64,000 nucleotides of DNA from a virus, in IMG/VR virus record IMGVR_UViG_3300031997_000006, positions 1 through 64,000 of that record; one strand, 5' to 3'. The position numbers were made by a program, and so were the translations under genes. Shown here one piece after another: positions 25,772 through 35,273 of this stretch. Within the stretch, counting starts at the first letter, position 1, and the number at the start of each line of letters is the position of its first letter. The notes under the pieces are model-generated. The model worked only from the letters and a program-made list of their open reading frames with translations. It was not told the origin of the DNA and did not search any database.

Positions 25772-28309
25772 ATGACATTTATAAAAAACGTACCATGGGA
25801 TAAAAAATATCAGCCAACAAAGATAGCTGATTTTATATTTGAAACAGGAATGCATGAACAGTATTTTAATCAAGTAATTGATAAAGGCAGTATTCCAAAC
25901 TTATTATTTTATGGTCCACGAGGAACTGGGAAAACTACATTAGCTCATATATTAATAAATGAATGTGGAATCGATCCTTTAGATGTAAAGATAATAAATG
26001 CATCTGATGATAATAATGTTGAAACAATACGTGATGTGGTTAAAAGTTTTATAACTACAACAGCGATGGGTGAATATAAAGTTGTATTACTAGATGAGGC
26101 AGATTATCTTTCACAGAGTGCTCAATCAGTATTAAGAGCAATGATGCTGGATTATGTAGATGTTGCAAGTTTTATTTTAACTTGTGTAACCGGAGATACA
26201 AAAGTATATACTCCATATGGGTATCAAAATATTGATAATGTTACTCCAGGAGTTCAAATAATTTCTAATAAATTAACGCTATTACAAAATCAAAGTACAA
26301 AAATCTCATATACTGATTGTTTGGTACGATTAAAAACTCAACACGGACAAGATATATCAGTTACTCCTAATCACGTATTATTAACATTAAATGGTGAAAT
26401 TACTGCTAAAGAATTATTAATTGGTGATAATGTATTAATTAATATTAGGGCAATGTACGGCAATTCTTATAAGTATGAAACTTTATTAAACTTTTTTGAT
26501 TTAAATGATTTTAAGGATTGGTTACACTATAATAAATCAATACCGTATAATAGTGAGTTTAATTATTTAGCAGAAAATTCTGTAGTTGTATTTATATCTG
26601 CGCACCATCAAATATATAAATGGATTGTTAATAACAATATACAAGAAATAAGTATAAGTATTATTGCCGCAGCTGTTAATAACATTAGTATTAATCAAGC
26701 GAGAAATTTTATTAAAAAGATTAAACAATTTTTAATACCACATACCCGTACACAAAATGCATATATAAAGTACACTATAACAGAATCATTAATTAATGAA
26801 TATAATAGAGTTGTATATGAATATGAGACTTTATTTCATAAAAAGTATAATGACCATATTAACTTTCATGTACAGAGACAAAAAGCAGCAATGTTATCTG
26901 TTGAATCTATTATACAATCATTAAATCTCGATTTTACAGATGATCTTATATTATCAATGGGAAGATTAATAGGTATGTTGCATGGTGACGGTCATTTATC
27001 AACTAATATTCACTTTGCCGCTGATAATCCAAATACATTAATCAAAATACTAAAAGATATTTCTAAAATCAAACAAACTAACATTAAGATTAGTAATAAT
27101 GGAAAAAATTCTAATGGATTGTGTATATGTTGGGGAGATAAAGCATTAAGTTTATTATTTGAATATTTTGGTGCCGCTACTGGTAATAAAACTATTCAAT
27201 ATAGAACAATACCAAAACATTGTTATAGTTCTAACTTATTTAAAAAAGGATTTATACAAGGTTTATTTGACGCAGATGCAACTTGGTGTGTAATCAATAA
27301 AAAAAACGGAAAAACTGTTAATCCGATAATGTTTGGTCAACATTTTCATAAAGATCAATTAGATGAAAAATTTATGGAAGGTATTGTTGATTTACTTAAA
27401 TCATTCAATATTATAAGTCATATACACACATTTAATGTATCAGGAGGGTTTGGAATACAACAAGATAATAGGGTAGGTAAATCTATACAAATATTAACGC
27501 AAAATTCTATTAAACAGTATTTATTATGTATTGGTAGTTATTATGATAAGTCAATGTCTGATGACATTCTTGGTTATTTGATGTATAAAGAACAACAATT
27601 AGGATATAATTTTGATACATTTACAGAGTGGAAACAAAATTACTATATTGATGGACATATTAATGACACTATAATAGAAGTTGTTAATGATACTGTAATT
27701 AATACTCCAGTATATGATTGCTGTTTTAACGATTATCATTGGTATATTACAAACGGGTTAATATCTCACAATTGTAACTACATCCAAAAGATTTTGCCCG
27801 AATTAAGATCTAGATGTGAAGAATTTAAAATGATTGCCGGTAACAAAAATGATATCACAGAAATGGTTGTAAAAATTCTTATTAAAGAAAATGTAAAAAT
27901 AACAGATGGAACATTTGATATAATAGATAAGTTAGTTGATAAGGGATACCCTGATATACGGAAAATAATTAAGCTCACGCAGCAACATACCATAAATGGT
28001 GCTCTGGTGTCATCTTCTATAGAAACATTGGGAGCGTTAAGTTCTGATGTATTATCTTACATCTCTAAAGATAAGTGGGGGAAAGTTCGTGAATTAGTTA
28101 CGACAAGTATTTCAAATGCAACTGAATATGAAGAAATATATAGATTATTATATGATAACCTCCATATATCTAAAAAGTTCACAAACCCAGATAATTATGA
28201 TTCTGGTATAGTAACAATCGCAGAGTTTTTATATAGGCATTACACTTATAGTGATCCTGAAATTAATTTTGCAGCGTGTATAATATCATTAGGTATAATA
28301 GGTAAGTAG
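25772..28309 (+). CDS. 44: Clamp-loader ATPase gp44 with intein
   Basis: 845 codons, of which 315 are gp44 (T4: 319). The AAA+ ATPase loads the sliding clamp. Walker A GPRGTGKT is at 48-55 and Walker B VVLLDEAD at 104-111. An intein occupies 138-667, immediately before the sensor-1 residues Cys-Asn. The arginine-finger motif LRSRC follows the intein, with lid and collar helices to the end. Precise splicing restores FILT-CNYIQKILPELRSRC. It starts 2 nt after the membrane-protein stop, and the next gene starts 2 nt after its stop. Confidence 0.95.
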   Translation: MTFIKNVPWDKKYQPTKIADFIFETGMHEQYFNQVIDKGSIPNLLFYGPRGTGKTTLAHILINECGIDPLDVKIINASDDNNVETIRDVVKSFITTTAMGEYKVVLLDEADYLSQSAQSVLRAMMLDYVDVASFILTCVTGDTKVYTPYGYQNIDNVTPGVQIISNKLTLLQNQSTKISYTDCLVRLKTQHGQDISVTPNHVLLTLNGEITAKELLIGDNVLINIRAMYGNSYKYETLLNFFDLNDFKDWLHYNKSIPYNSEFNYLAENSVVVFISAHHQIYKWIVNNNIQEISISIIAAAVNNISINQARNFIKKIKQFLIPHTRTQNAYIKYTITESLINEYNRVVYEYETLFHKKYNDHINFHVQRQKAAMLSVESIIQSLNLDFTDDLILSMGRLIGMLHGDGHLSTNIHFAADNPNTLIKILKDISKIKQTNIKISNNGKNSNGLCICWGDKALSLLFEYFGAATGNKTIQYRTIPKHCYSSNLFKKGFIQGLFDADATWCVINKKNGKTVNPIMFGQHFHKDQLDEKFMEGIVDLLKSFNIISHIHTFNVSGGFGIQQDNRVGKSIQILTQNSIKQYLLCIGSYYDKSMSDDILGYLMYKEQQLGYNFDTFTEWKQNYYIDGHINDTIIEVVNDTVINTPVYDCCFNDYHWYITNGLISHNCNYIQKILPELRSRCEEFKMIAGNKNDITEMVVKILIKENVKITDGTFDIIDKLVDKGYPDIRKIIKLTQQHTINGALVSSSIETLGALSSDVLSYISKDKWGKVRELVTTSISNATEYEEIYRLLYDNLHISKKFTNPDNYDSGIVTIAEFLYRHYTYSDPEINFAACIISLGIIGK
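26183..27772 (+). mobile_element. LAGLIDADG intein in gp44
   Basis: A 530-residue class 1 intein: Cys1 (CVTGDTKVYTPYG), block B VTPNHVLL, block F VYDCCFNDYHWYITNG, block G ISHN and +1 Cys. The centre holds two LAGLIDADG helices (MGRLIGMLHGDG and FIQGLFDADA), both keeping their acidic residue, so the homing endonuclease looks intact. The insertion sits at the sensor-1 motif, an active-site location that cannot tolerate imprecise loss. Confidence 0.93.
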
Positions 28310-28311
28310 CA

Positions 28312-28647
28312 ATGGCAAGACCAAAGAAAAAATCAATTGAAGATATGAATGTTGATGAAAAAGAGCAATATGATTTGAATTTTGTTGCAAATCATGCAAC
28401 ATTAAGCGACAGAATTTCTTGGACTCGAAAACATGATAATATGCAAAAACTCATTGCACAAATTCATCCAGTTGAAGAACAAATTATTGAACTGCGGGCA
28501 TCTATATTACCAATATACGATGAAATTAATCAATTGAGACAAATTATGGTTGAAGAATGTGTACATCCAATAGATATGTTAGTATTACATAATAATTATA
28601 TTGAATGTAAATTTTGTAATAAAAAGTTTAATCCAACATCTGTTTAA
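28312..28647 (+). CDS. Small coiled-coil protein with C-terminal zinc ribbon
   Basis: 111 residues. The N-terminus is basic (MARPKKK), then there is a long helix (about 45-80). The C-terminus carries Cys-x-His-Pro (about 84-87), a further His, and Cys-x-x-Cys (CKFCNKKF), likely one zinc site. It begins 2 nt after the gp44 stop and is the last plus-strand gene before a convergent pair. A DNA- or RNA-binding role is possible but not shown. Confidence 0.6.
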   Translation: MARPKKKSIEDMNVDEKEQYDLNFVANHATLSDRISWTRKHDNMQKLIAQIHPVEEQIIELRASILPIYDEINQLRQIMVEECVHPIDMLVLHNNYIECKFCNKKFNPTSV

Positions 28648-28955
28648 TATCCAAAAAATTTAGTATTTGCAGTGGTTTGTTTCCACGATTCATCACGTAT
28701 TCCCTTATTAGATGCATCTTGTAATTGAGTTACTGCAAAACTAATATTATCCTCATATTGGTCCCACGAGTCTTTTAAAGCTGGGGTCGGTCTTTCAACG
28801 TTTTCCTCTTTATACGCTCTGTGTACTAATTCAAGAGCGCTAAACCACACCGATTCTGTATCGTGTGCACCAGCTTTAATATATTTGCGAATAGCCATAT
28901 TTTTTTCATATGGGATTGCATCTGATATGTCTTCTAACACTTGTGCTAATTTCAT
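28644..28955 (-). CDS. Hypothetical protein
   Basis: 103 residues, all-helical in appearance, acidic, with Trp-rich spots (ESVWFSALELVH, DSWDQYED). It overlaps the end of the convergent plus-strand gene by 4 nt. Its ATG overlaps the stop of the small gene at 29107 (ATGA), so the two minus-strand genes form a mini-operon between phage transcription blocks. No family recognised. Confidence 0.55.
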   Translation of the reverse strand: MKLAQVLEDISDAIPYEKNMAIRKYIKAGAHDTESVWFSALELVHRAYKEENVERPTPALKDSWDQYEDNISFAVTQLQDASNKGIRDESWKQTTANTKFFGY

Positions 28956-29107
28956 GTTTGTTCTCTTTTCATCTTATTAATTGTACGTATTAAATCTGCA
29001 TTTTTACGTTGCTCCCGACGCATTTTTACCTCTAAATCTTGTATAGTTTTTTGATACATTAATATTTGTAATTGCAGTCGTTTGATTTTAGGATCTATTG
29101 TATTCAT
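28952..29107 (-). CDS. Short coiled-coil protein (51 residues)
   Basis: It reads MNTIDPKIKRLQLQILMYQK and continues as one basic, heptad-like helix to ...INKMKREQT. The stop overlaps the next gene's start in ATGA. TATAAATA on the minus strand (29113-29120) ends 6 nt before the ATG and there is no Shine-Dalgarno, so a late transcript would be nearly leaderless. Supported by coupling and helix pattern rather than family. Confidence 0.5.
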   Translation of the reverse strand: MNTIDPKIKRLQLQILMYQKTIQDLEVKMRREQRKNADLIRTINKMKREQT

Positions 29108-29112
29108 GTATA

Positions 29113-29120
29113 TATTTATA
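29113..29120 (-). promoter_or_regulatory. Late promoter, minus strand
   Basis: TATAAATA in minus orientation, just upstream of the 51-residue gene ending at 29107. It is divergent from the plus-strand TATAAATA at 29140. Confidence 0.45.
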
Positions 29121-29139
29121 ATAGTTTTTATTAAACAGA

Positions 29140-29147
29140 TATAAATA
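29140..29147 (+). promoter_or_regulatory. Late promoter for fibre gene 29177
   Basis: An exact TATAAATA. The preceding arm 29124-29134 can pair with 29160-29170, which contains the AGGAG site, but several pairs are G-U, so this hairpin is weaker than those at 11771 and 32452. Confidence 0.6.
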
Positions 29148-29176
29148 TAATTATATACATTAATAGGAGTAATAAC

Positions 29177-31879
29177 ATGATTACAGATGATTTAACACTT
29201 GTACCAGATGCAGCAATATATAATGCACACGTAGAACCCGGTACTGCATTTCCGAGCTCTCCAACCATCGGTAGAATGTATTATTTAACAACAAATATTA
29301 CAAACTATGATAAAGGCTTGTATATTTATGATGGAGCAACTTGGCAAACAGGTGATATAACCAGTGTTACTGCTGGTTTAGGATTGTCGGGTGGGGGAAC
29401 AAGTGGTGCATTAACATTAGATATTGATGTATCTGAATCAACATCTGGTCATGTATTAACATCAACAGGTTCTTCATCTGCACCTACATGGCAAGCATCC
29501 TCTGGTGGTGGTAATAGTGCTATAGTAACCATACCAGGTGATACAAGTTATTCAAATGTTGGTTTGTTATTGCACTTTATTGGAACTAATGGATCTACTA
29601 ACATTATAGATAGTTCACCAACTCCTAAGACTGTGACAGTTGGTGGACAAGCAGTAATCTCAACCACTCAATCAAAATTTGATGGTTCAGCTTTATATAT
29701 AGATGGAGCATCTGTATCTAAATTGACAGTTCCAGCGTCATCTAACATTGTTTTCGGAACATCTGATTTTACTCTTGAAATGTGGGTGTACCCACTTAGC
29801 TCATACGGATACCGTGGAACGTTTTATCATGATGGTAATACATTCGCTGTAGTGTATGATAATACAGGAGAACGTAAAGTAGATTTTTGGGTTTCTAGTG
29901 AAGCAAAGATCACAGGAACAACAAGTTTATCACTTGGTAATTGGTATCATTTTGCACTTTGTAGATCAGGCTCATCTACAAGAATGTTTATCAATGGTAT
30001 ACAAGAAGGAGCTACGTATACAGACACTAACAATTATACTACATCAGGACCAATATGTATTGCTGAATGGCCATCTTGGTATAGTTTTACAGGTTATCTT
30101 GATGAGCTTCGTATTACTAAGGGTGTTGCAAGATATACATCAAACTTTACACCAGTTGCGTATGCATATCCTAACGGAGTTACAGATGTAACTAATGTTA
30201 CCGCGAATGGTACTATATCTGGATCTAATTTATCTGGCGTAAATACTGGAAATCAAACAATAACACTCACCGGGGATGTGACTGGAACCGGCACTGGTTC
30301 ATTTGCAGCAACATTAGCGAACACCGCAGTAACAGCAGGCTCTTATGGAAGTTCAAGTTTAATACCCGTTATTACTGTTGATTCAAAAGGACGTATTACA
30401 TCTGCATCAGCTACATCAGCCACTGGTGGTGCTCCAGGTGGTACATATAATGTTGTATCATACGAAGATGCAAATTTCGCAAGTGTAGCTTTGTTATTAC
30501 ATTGCGACGGTACAAATGGATCAACAATATTTCTTGACAATAGTACCACCCCAAAAACAGCGAGTGTTCACGGAGCTACTCATATAAGTACCGATCAATA
30601 TGTTTTTGGTGGATCAAGTGCGTATTTTAATGGAACAGAAGATTACTTAAGTTATATAGATAATGTAGATTATCATTTTGGTTCTGGTGATTTTACTATT
30701 GAATTATGGGTTCGAATTACTTCTTTTTCAAATCAAAATGGAATATTAAGTAAGTCTAACATAAATGCTTGGTCTCCTTATAGAATTATTACTAAGAGTG
30801 CAGGTTCAAGCCAAATAGTGTTTCAAGCTGCAAATACCGTAGCTGATGCTTGGGCAGTTACAGGTAATACAGGATTACTGATAGGAACACTATTGGTAGA
30901 TACTTGGGCACACGTAGCTATTTCTAGGTCAGGTAATAGCATAAAAACGTTTTTAAATGGAATTGCTGGAGAGTCTACGACATCAACGTTAAGTCTTTGG
31001 GATAATACAGAGGATTTAACTATAGGCGCCACGGGAGTTAACGGGGGAGGATTTACTTATCTTACAGGTTATATAGATGATGTTCGTTTAACTAAAGGGG
31101 TTGCTCGATATACTACTGATTTTACACCACCTAATGTTGCTAGTGTTAATACTGGTGGAATATCTACCTACACATCATTACAAACTAACAATAATGGAGA
31201 TTTTGGTGGTCCAACTACTTTAATATGGGATAATACAAATAAGTATCTTGGTGTTAATAAAGCAACACCAGCTCAAGCACTTGATGTTGTTGGTAATATA
31301 ACAGCAACTGGTACATTAACATTAGGTACTCCATTAGCGACAACACAAGGTGGTACTGGATTAACTACTTTAGGCACTAGTCTTCAAGTATTAAGAACTA
31401 ATACAGGTGCAACTGGGCTTGAATGGGGAACTGTTTCAAGTGGAGGTGGTAGTTCAGTAACACTTACCGATGATACAACAACTAACGCAACATATTATCC
31501 AACATTTGCAACTGTAAATTCAGGTACATTATCAGCTATTGATGTTGCATCAACAAAGCTTACTTTTAATCCAAGTACCGGTACATTATTTGCAACTAAC
31601 ATGGCAACATCTTCTGATAAAACATTAAAACATAATATATTACCACTTACAAACGGTTTAGATATTATTAATCAATTAAAACCATCTCAATTCAACTGGA
31701 ATGTTAACAATACTCAAGGTTATGGTGTAATTGCTCAAGATTTAGAGAAAGTTATTCCAAGTCTTGTTGAGTATACAGGTGAATATAAATCTGTGAAATA
31801 TATAGAGTTAATTGGATTCTTAATTGCTGCTGTTCAAGATTTATCACAACAAGTAACTGAGTTACAAAATGGATGCTAA
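29177..31879 (+). CDS. Tail fibre with two LamG domains and S74 chaperone
   Basis: 900 residues. N-terminal attachment module MITDDLTLVPDAAIYNAHVE, also found at 32499 and as orphan pieces at 1808 and 1888. Two LamG/concanavalin-like domains (about 123-324 and 433-654), each with LLLH-x-x-GTNGS ... FTLEMWVYP/FTIELWV ... DELRITKG/DDVRLTKG. T-x-D-x-x-G-R repeat between them. S74 chaperone from about 811 (SSDKTLKHNI ... GYGVIAQDLEKVIPSLV), with the cleavage Ser and Lys. The last 250 codons are nearly identical in stretches to the fibre at 11819, suggesting exchange. Putative glycan-binding fibre. Confidence 0.85.
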   Translation: MITDDLTLVPDAAIYNAHVEPGTAFPSSPTIGRMYYLTTNITNYDKGLYIYDGATWQTGDITSVTAGLGLSGGGTSGALTLDIDVSESTSGHVLTSTGSSSAPTWQASSGGGNSAIVTIPGDTSYSNVGLLLHFIGTNGSTNIIDSSPTPKTVTVGGQAVISTTQSKFDGSALYIDGASVSKLTVPASSNIVFGTSDFTLEMWVYPLSSYGYRGTFYHDGNTFAVVYDNTGERKVDFWVSSEAKITGTTSLSLGNWYHFALCRSGSSTRMFINGIQEGATYTDTNNYTTSGPICIAEWPSWYSFTGYLDELRITKGVARYTSNFTPVAYAYPNGVTDVTNVTANGTISGSNLSGVNTGNQTITLTGDVTGTGTGSFAATLANTAVTAGSYGSSSLIPVITVDSKGRITSASATSATGGAPGGTYNVVSYEDANFASVALLLHCDGTNGSTIFLDNSTTPKTASVHGATHISTDQYVFGGSSAYFNGTEDYLSYIDNVDYHFGSGDFTIELWVRITSFSNQNGILSKSNINAWSPYRIITKSAGSSQIVFQAANTVADAWAVTGNTGLLIGTLLVDTWAHVAISRSGNSIKTFLNGIAGESTTSTLSLWDNTEDLTIGATGVNGGGFTYLTGYIDDVRLTKGVARYTTDFTPPNVASVNTGGISTYTSLQTNNNGDFGGPTTLIWDNTNKYLGVNKATPAQALDVVGNITATGTLTLGTPLATTQGGTGLTTLGTSLQVLRTNTGATGLEWGTVSSGGGSSVTLTDDTTTNATYYPTFATVNSGTLSAIDVASTKLTFNPSTGTLFATNMATSSDKTLKHNILPLTNGLDIINQLKPSQFNWNVNNTQGYGVIAQDLEKVIPSLVEYTGEYKSVKYIELIGFLIAAVQDLSQQVTELQNGC

Positions 31880-31887
31880 TCCTAACA

Positions 31888-31895
31888 TATAAATA
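31888..31895 (+). promoter_or_regulatory. Late promoter
   Basis: TATAAATA 35 nt upstream of the short gene at 31931. Confidence 0.55.
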
Positions 31896-31930
31896 AACAA
31901 ATAAACAATTAAATATTCACGGAGAATAAT

Positions 31931-32098
31931 ATGTACGTATTAGTTAAAGACAATAAAGTATTCGCAGGACCAAACGATTGGAATATTAGTTTATTTCAAG
32001 CATATATTGAACAAGATTTTGGATTAACAGTAACATTGCCAACTACCGCTCCAGCTTCTGGTACAGATTTAGGTAATGGTATTATAGCATACATGTAG
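31931..32098 (+). pseudogene. Truncated fibre-associated gene (55 codons)
   Basis: It starts at ATG 31931 after GGAG (31921-31924), inside a small TATTC/GAATA hairpin. The product MYVLVKDNKVFAGPNDWN... resembles the N-terminus of a phage structural protein, and its beginning is like the MYVTIRQG start at 11819. It ends abruptly in TAG at 32096-32098. The frame shifts there into the glycosyltransferase fragment, so it looks like the 5' stub of a gene whose remainder was replaced. It could still make a short peptide. Confidence 0.5.
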
Positions 32099-32442
32099 AA
32101 GCTGAATTATTTTCATTACAAAAAGATAATGGATTAGAAGAACTGAATGATGTTATAAATGTTACTGATTTATCATACCGGCTAAATAATTTAACAGATT
32201 TATTCGCTTGTATTAATCAACTTGATATAATAATCACATCGTGTACATCAATAGCACATATTGCAGCAGCTATGGGAAAAGAAGTATGTGTTATTGTTCC
32301 CATATCGTGTTATTATGTTTGGTGTAACCCAACAGATAAAACTCCATGGTATGGAGATAATGTTCATATATTTTATCAAAAACAACCAAGAAGCTGGATT
32401 GAACCATTAAATCAATTAAAACAATATCTAGGTGAAAAATAA
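32092..32442 (+). pseudogene. C-terminal remnant of a GT9-type glycosyltransferase
   Basis: An open frame of 117 codons without a usable start. It carries the nucleotide-sugar site of heptosyltransferase/SPINDLY-like (GT9/GT41-type) transferases: LDIIITSCTSIAHIAAAMG, then KEVCVIVPIS, then TPWYGDNVHIFYQ, as in TPR-linked phage/bacterial glycosyltransferases. The N-terminal domain is missing. The sequence is well preserved, so the deletion is recent or the domain survives as part of a frameshifted product. It sits between two fibre genes. Confidence 0.65.
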
Positions 32443-32451
32443 TGTAGTGTA

Positions 32452-32498
32452 ATTATTACTTCTGATAAATATAATTATACAATAACAGGAGTAATAAT
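32452..32498 (+). promoter_or_regulatory. Late promoter with hairpin covering the ribosome-binding site
   Basis: 32452-32464 pairs with 32486-32498 over 13 positions (one G-U). The right arm contains AGGAG (32487-32491) and ends right at ATG 32499. GATAAATA (32464-32471) starts at the last base of the left arm, so late transcripts would lack that arm. Confidence 0.65.
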
Positions 32499-35177
32499 AT
32501 GCTAGTAGATAATTTAACCCTTATTACGGATGCAACCATTCATAATGCACATGTTGAAATAGGCACTACATTCCCTAATTCACCTACAATAGGTAGAATG
32601 TTTTATTTATCTGCAGATATAGAAGATCCATCATTTGATAAAGGTTTATACATTTATGATGGTACTGAGTGGCAATCAGGTGATATAACTGGTATTATCG
32701 CAGGTACAGGTTTAACTGGTGGAGGACTTAGTGGAACTGTAACGTTAAATATTGATCCAGATGCAATTTTACCATCACAATCAAATAATACAGGCAAATA
32801 TTTAACAACTAACGGAACTAGTCCTAGTTGGGGAGTAGTAACAGAGACATCACCAGGTGGTACATACACCAGTACTGGTGATGCAAATTATGCAAATGTG
32901 TCTTTATTACTTCACGGTGATGGAGAAAATAATGCCTTTGTTTTTACAGATAATGCCTTTACTCCAAAAACAATACTATCTTCTGGTGGAACGTGTATTA
33001 GCACTACTCAAAGCAAATTTGGAGGATCAAGTTTATACAATAATGCAAATGCTGGATATTTATATTCTAATGGAGCTAGTGATTTCGCATTCGGTACTGG
33101 TAATTTTACAGTTGAATTCTGGTTTAAACTCGATAGTCTCACTGGTTACAATACACATTTATTTCATACAGGAGGAGTTGGGGATTTTTCAATAGTAGTA
33201 GATACAACCGGTGAAAGAAAAATATCTATACTGTTTAATGGATGGCAGACTGGGACTACTGCTATTGGATATAGTGGTGCTTGGTATCATCTTGCTGTTT
33301 GTAGAGTTGGAACAACTGTTACGATGTATTTAAATGGAACTCAAGACCTTCAATATACTGGAGACAACACTAATTATACAGTGGCTAATGCAGGTCCTTA
33401 TATTATGGGTTATCCAGCTTCATATGGTTTTATAGGGTATTTAGATGATATAAGAATAACAAAGGGTGTTGCAAGATATACCGCAAACTTTACTCCACCT
33501 ATTAATGCATTTCCTAATAATAGTATTATAGCTTATGAATCTATTCAACTTAATAATAATGGAAGTTTTGGTGGGTTATCAACTTTTATTTTTGATACTA
33601 CCAATAATTATCTTGGTGTTAATAAAGCAACACCAACTCAAGCACTTGATGTAGTTGGTAATATAGCAGCAACCGGTACTATAACAGCAACTGGTGTTAT
33701 AACTGGATCTAATATATCTGGTACTAACACTGGAAATCAAACTATAACACTTACTGGTGATGTAACTGGATCAGGTACTGGTTCATTTTCAACTACGCTT
33801 GCAAATTCAGGTGTTTCTGCTAATACATATAAATCAGTAACTGTTGATATAAAAGGTCGAGTTACTGCAGGTACCAATCCAACAACATTAGATGGTTATG
33901 GTATTACTGATGCGGCTCCATCGAGTCATTTAACAGATTACACTTTACATTTAACTTCAGGGCAAAATACTTGGATTGATGCTATTACAGCAACATCTGC
34001 AGAAGTTAATTATTCAGTAGGTGTAACATCACTAATACAAACACAATTTGGTGGTAAATTAAACTTAACCGGTGGATCAATGACTGGTAGTATTGTTATT
34101 CCAACTGGAGCACATATTACCGTAACTGATGCTCCATCTAGCGGTACTGATGCAGTAAATAGAAATTATGTAGACTCTAATATAGCTGGATTAAGTTGGA
34201 AAAACGCTGTTAAAGCTGCATCAATTGAAGATATTGATTTAACAACTGGTGGTTTGTTAACAATTGATACTGTTGTACTACTATCTGGTAATCGAGTTTT
34301 AGTTAAAAATCAAGCATTACCGGAACAAAACGGTATTTACGTAGCCGCTGCAGGTGCTTGGTCAAGATCTACTGATATGGATCAGACAACACCTATAAAT
34401 GAAATAAATTCTGCTGCAGTATTTGTTGAAAAAGGTTATGTTAATGCAGATTATGGTTGGACTCAAGTTAATAATATAACAACATTAGGTGATGATCCTA
34501 TTTTATTTACTCAGTTCAATGGAGCTGCAAATATAACGGCCGGTATTGGTTTATTAAAAACTGGTAATGTACTAGATATAAATTTAGGAGCCGGTATTGT
34601 TCAATTACCAACTGATGAGGTAGGTGTTGATCTTTATTCAACTGGTGGATTAATGACTACAGTTGACGGTACTGCTAGTTCTACTTCAACAAATTCACAG
34701 TTATCATTAACAAAAGTTGGAACAGCAGGTACATATAAATCAGTTACCACAGATGCATATGGAAGAATAACAGCAGGTACTAATCCAACATCTTTATCCG
34801 GATATGGAATTACTGATGCAGCACCAATAGCAAGTCCAACATTTACTGGAACACCTACATTACCTACAGGTACAATTGCAACTACACAAACTGCTGGAAA
34901 TAATACAACAGCGGTTGCAACTACTGCGTTTGTAACAACAGCAGTAACAACTGTTGGATATCAATTTTTTACTGCAACTGCTAGTCAAACAGCATTTACT
35001 TTCACTAATTTTACAAATGTAACTGGAACTCATAGATTACAAGTATTTGTCGATGGTGTTAAACAAATAGAGCCGGGTAATGGGGCAGCTTCGTCATATG
35101 CAGAAACAAGTTCTACTATTATAACGTTTGTTGCTGGATTAGACGTCGGTCAATATGTAGAGTGTTATTTTAGATAA
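32499..35177 (+). CDS. Tail fibre with LamG domain
   Basis: 892 residues. N-terminal attachment module MLVDNLTLITDATIHNAHVE. LamG-like domain at about 130-334 (LLLHGDGENN ... FTVEFWFKL ... LDDIRITKG). T-x-D-x-K/Y-G-R fibre repeats. An NRNYVDSN...VLVKNQALPEQNGIY module at about 550-640, also found at 11819. The C-terminal 70 residues form an 'LQVFVDGVKQ ... YAETSSTIITF' beta module. It shares that ending with proteins at 36468 and 38016 and lacks the S74 chaperone, so it may use another folding aid. Host-binding fibre by analogy. Confidence 0.8.
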   Translation: MLVDNLTLITDATIHNAHVEIGTTFPNSPTIGRMFYLSADIEDPSFDKGLYIYDGTEWQSGDITGIIAGTGLTGGGLSGTVTLNIDPDAILPSQSNNTGKYLTTNGTSPSWGVVTETSPGGTYTSTGDANYANVSLLLHGDGENNAFVFTDNAFTPKTILSSGGTCISTTQSKFGGSSLYNNANAGYLYSNGASDFAFGTGNFTVEFWFKLDSLTGYNTHLFHTGGVGDFSIVVDTTGERKISILFNGWQTGTTAIGYSGAWYHLAVCRVGTTVTMYLNGTQDLQYTGDNTNYTVANAGPYIMGYPASYGFIGYLDDIRITKGVARYTANFTPPINAFPNNSIIAYESIQLNNNGSFGGLSTFIFDTTNNYLGVNKATPTQALDVVGNIAATGTITATGVITGSNISGTNTGNQTITLTGDVTGSGTGSFSTTLANSGVSANTYKSVTVDIKGRVTAGTNPTTLDGYGITDAAPSSHLTDYTLHLTSGQNTWIDAITATSAEVNYSVGVTSLIQTQFGGKLNLTGGSMTGSIVIPTGAHITVTDAPSSGTDAVNRNYVDSNIAGLSWKNAVKAASIEDIDLTTGGLLTIDTVVLLSGNRVLVKNQALPEQNGIYVAAAGAWSRSTDMDQTTPINEINSAAVFVEKGYVNADYGWTQVNNITTLGDDPILFTQFNGAANITAGIGLLKTGNVLDINLGAGIVQLPTDEVGVDLYSTGGLMTTVDGTASSTSTNSQLSLTKVGTAGTYKSVTTDAYGRITAGTNPTSLSGYGITDAAPIASPTFTGTPTLPTGTIATTQTAGNNTTAVATTAFVTTAVTTVGYQFFTATASQTAFTFTNFTNVTGTHRLQVFVDGVKQIEPGNGAASSYAETSSTIITFVAGLDVGQYVECYFR

Positions 35178-35186
35178 CACATAAAA

Positions 35187-35222
35187 ATCAACGCATAGCT
35201 CATTATTGCAGTATGCGTTGAT
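35187..35222 (+). terminator. Hairpin after fibre gene
   Basis: ATCAACGCATA (35187-35197) pairs perfectly with 35212-35222 (11 bp, loop 14), 9 nt after the fibre stop and followed by CATTTATT. Likely terminator or mRNA-end stabiliser. Confidence 0.6.
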
Positions 35223-35273
35223 CATTTATTATAAATCATATATAATATGATATCAAACGGATGATATTATATT

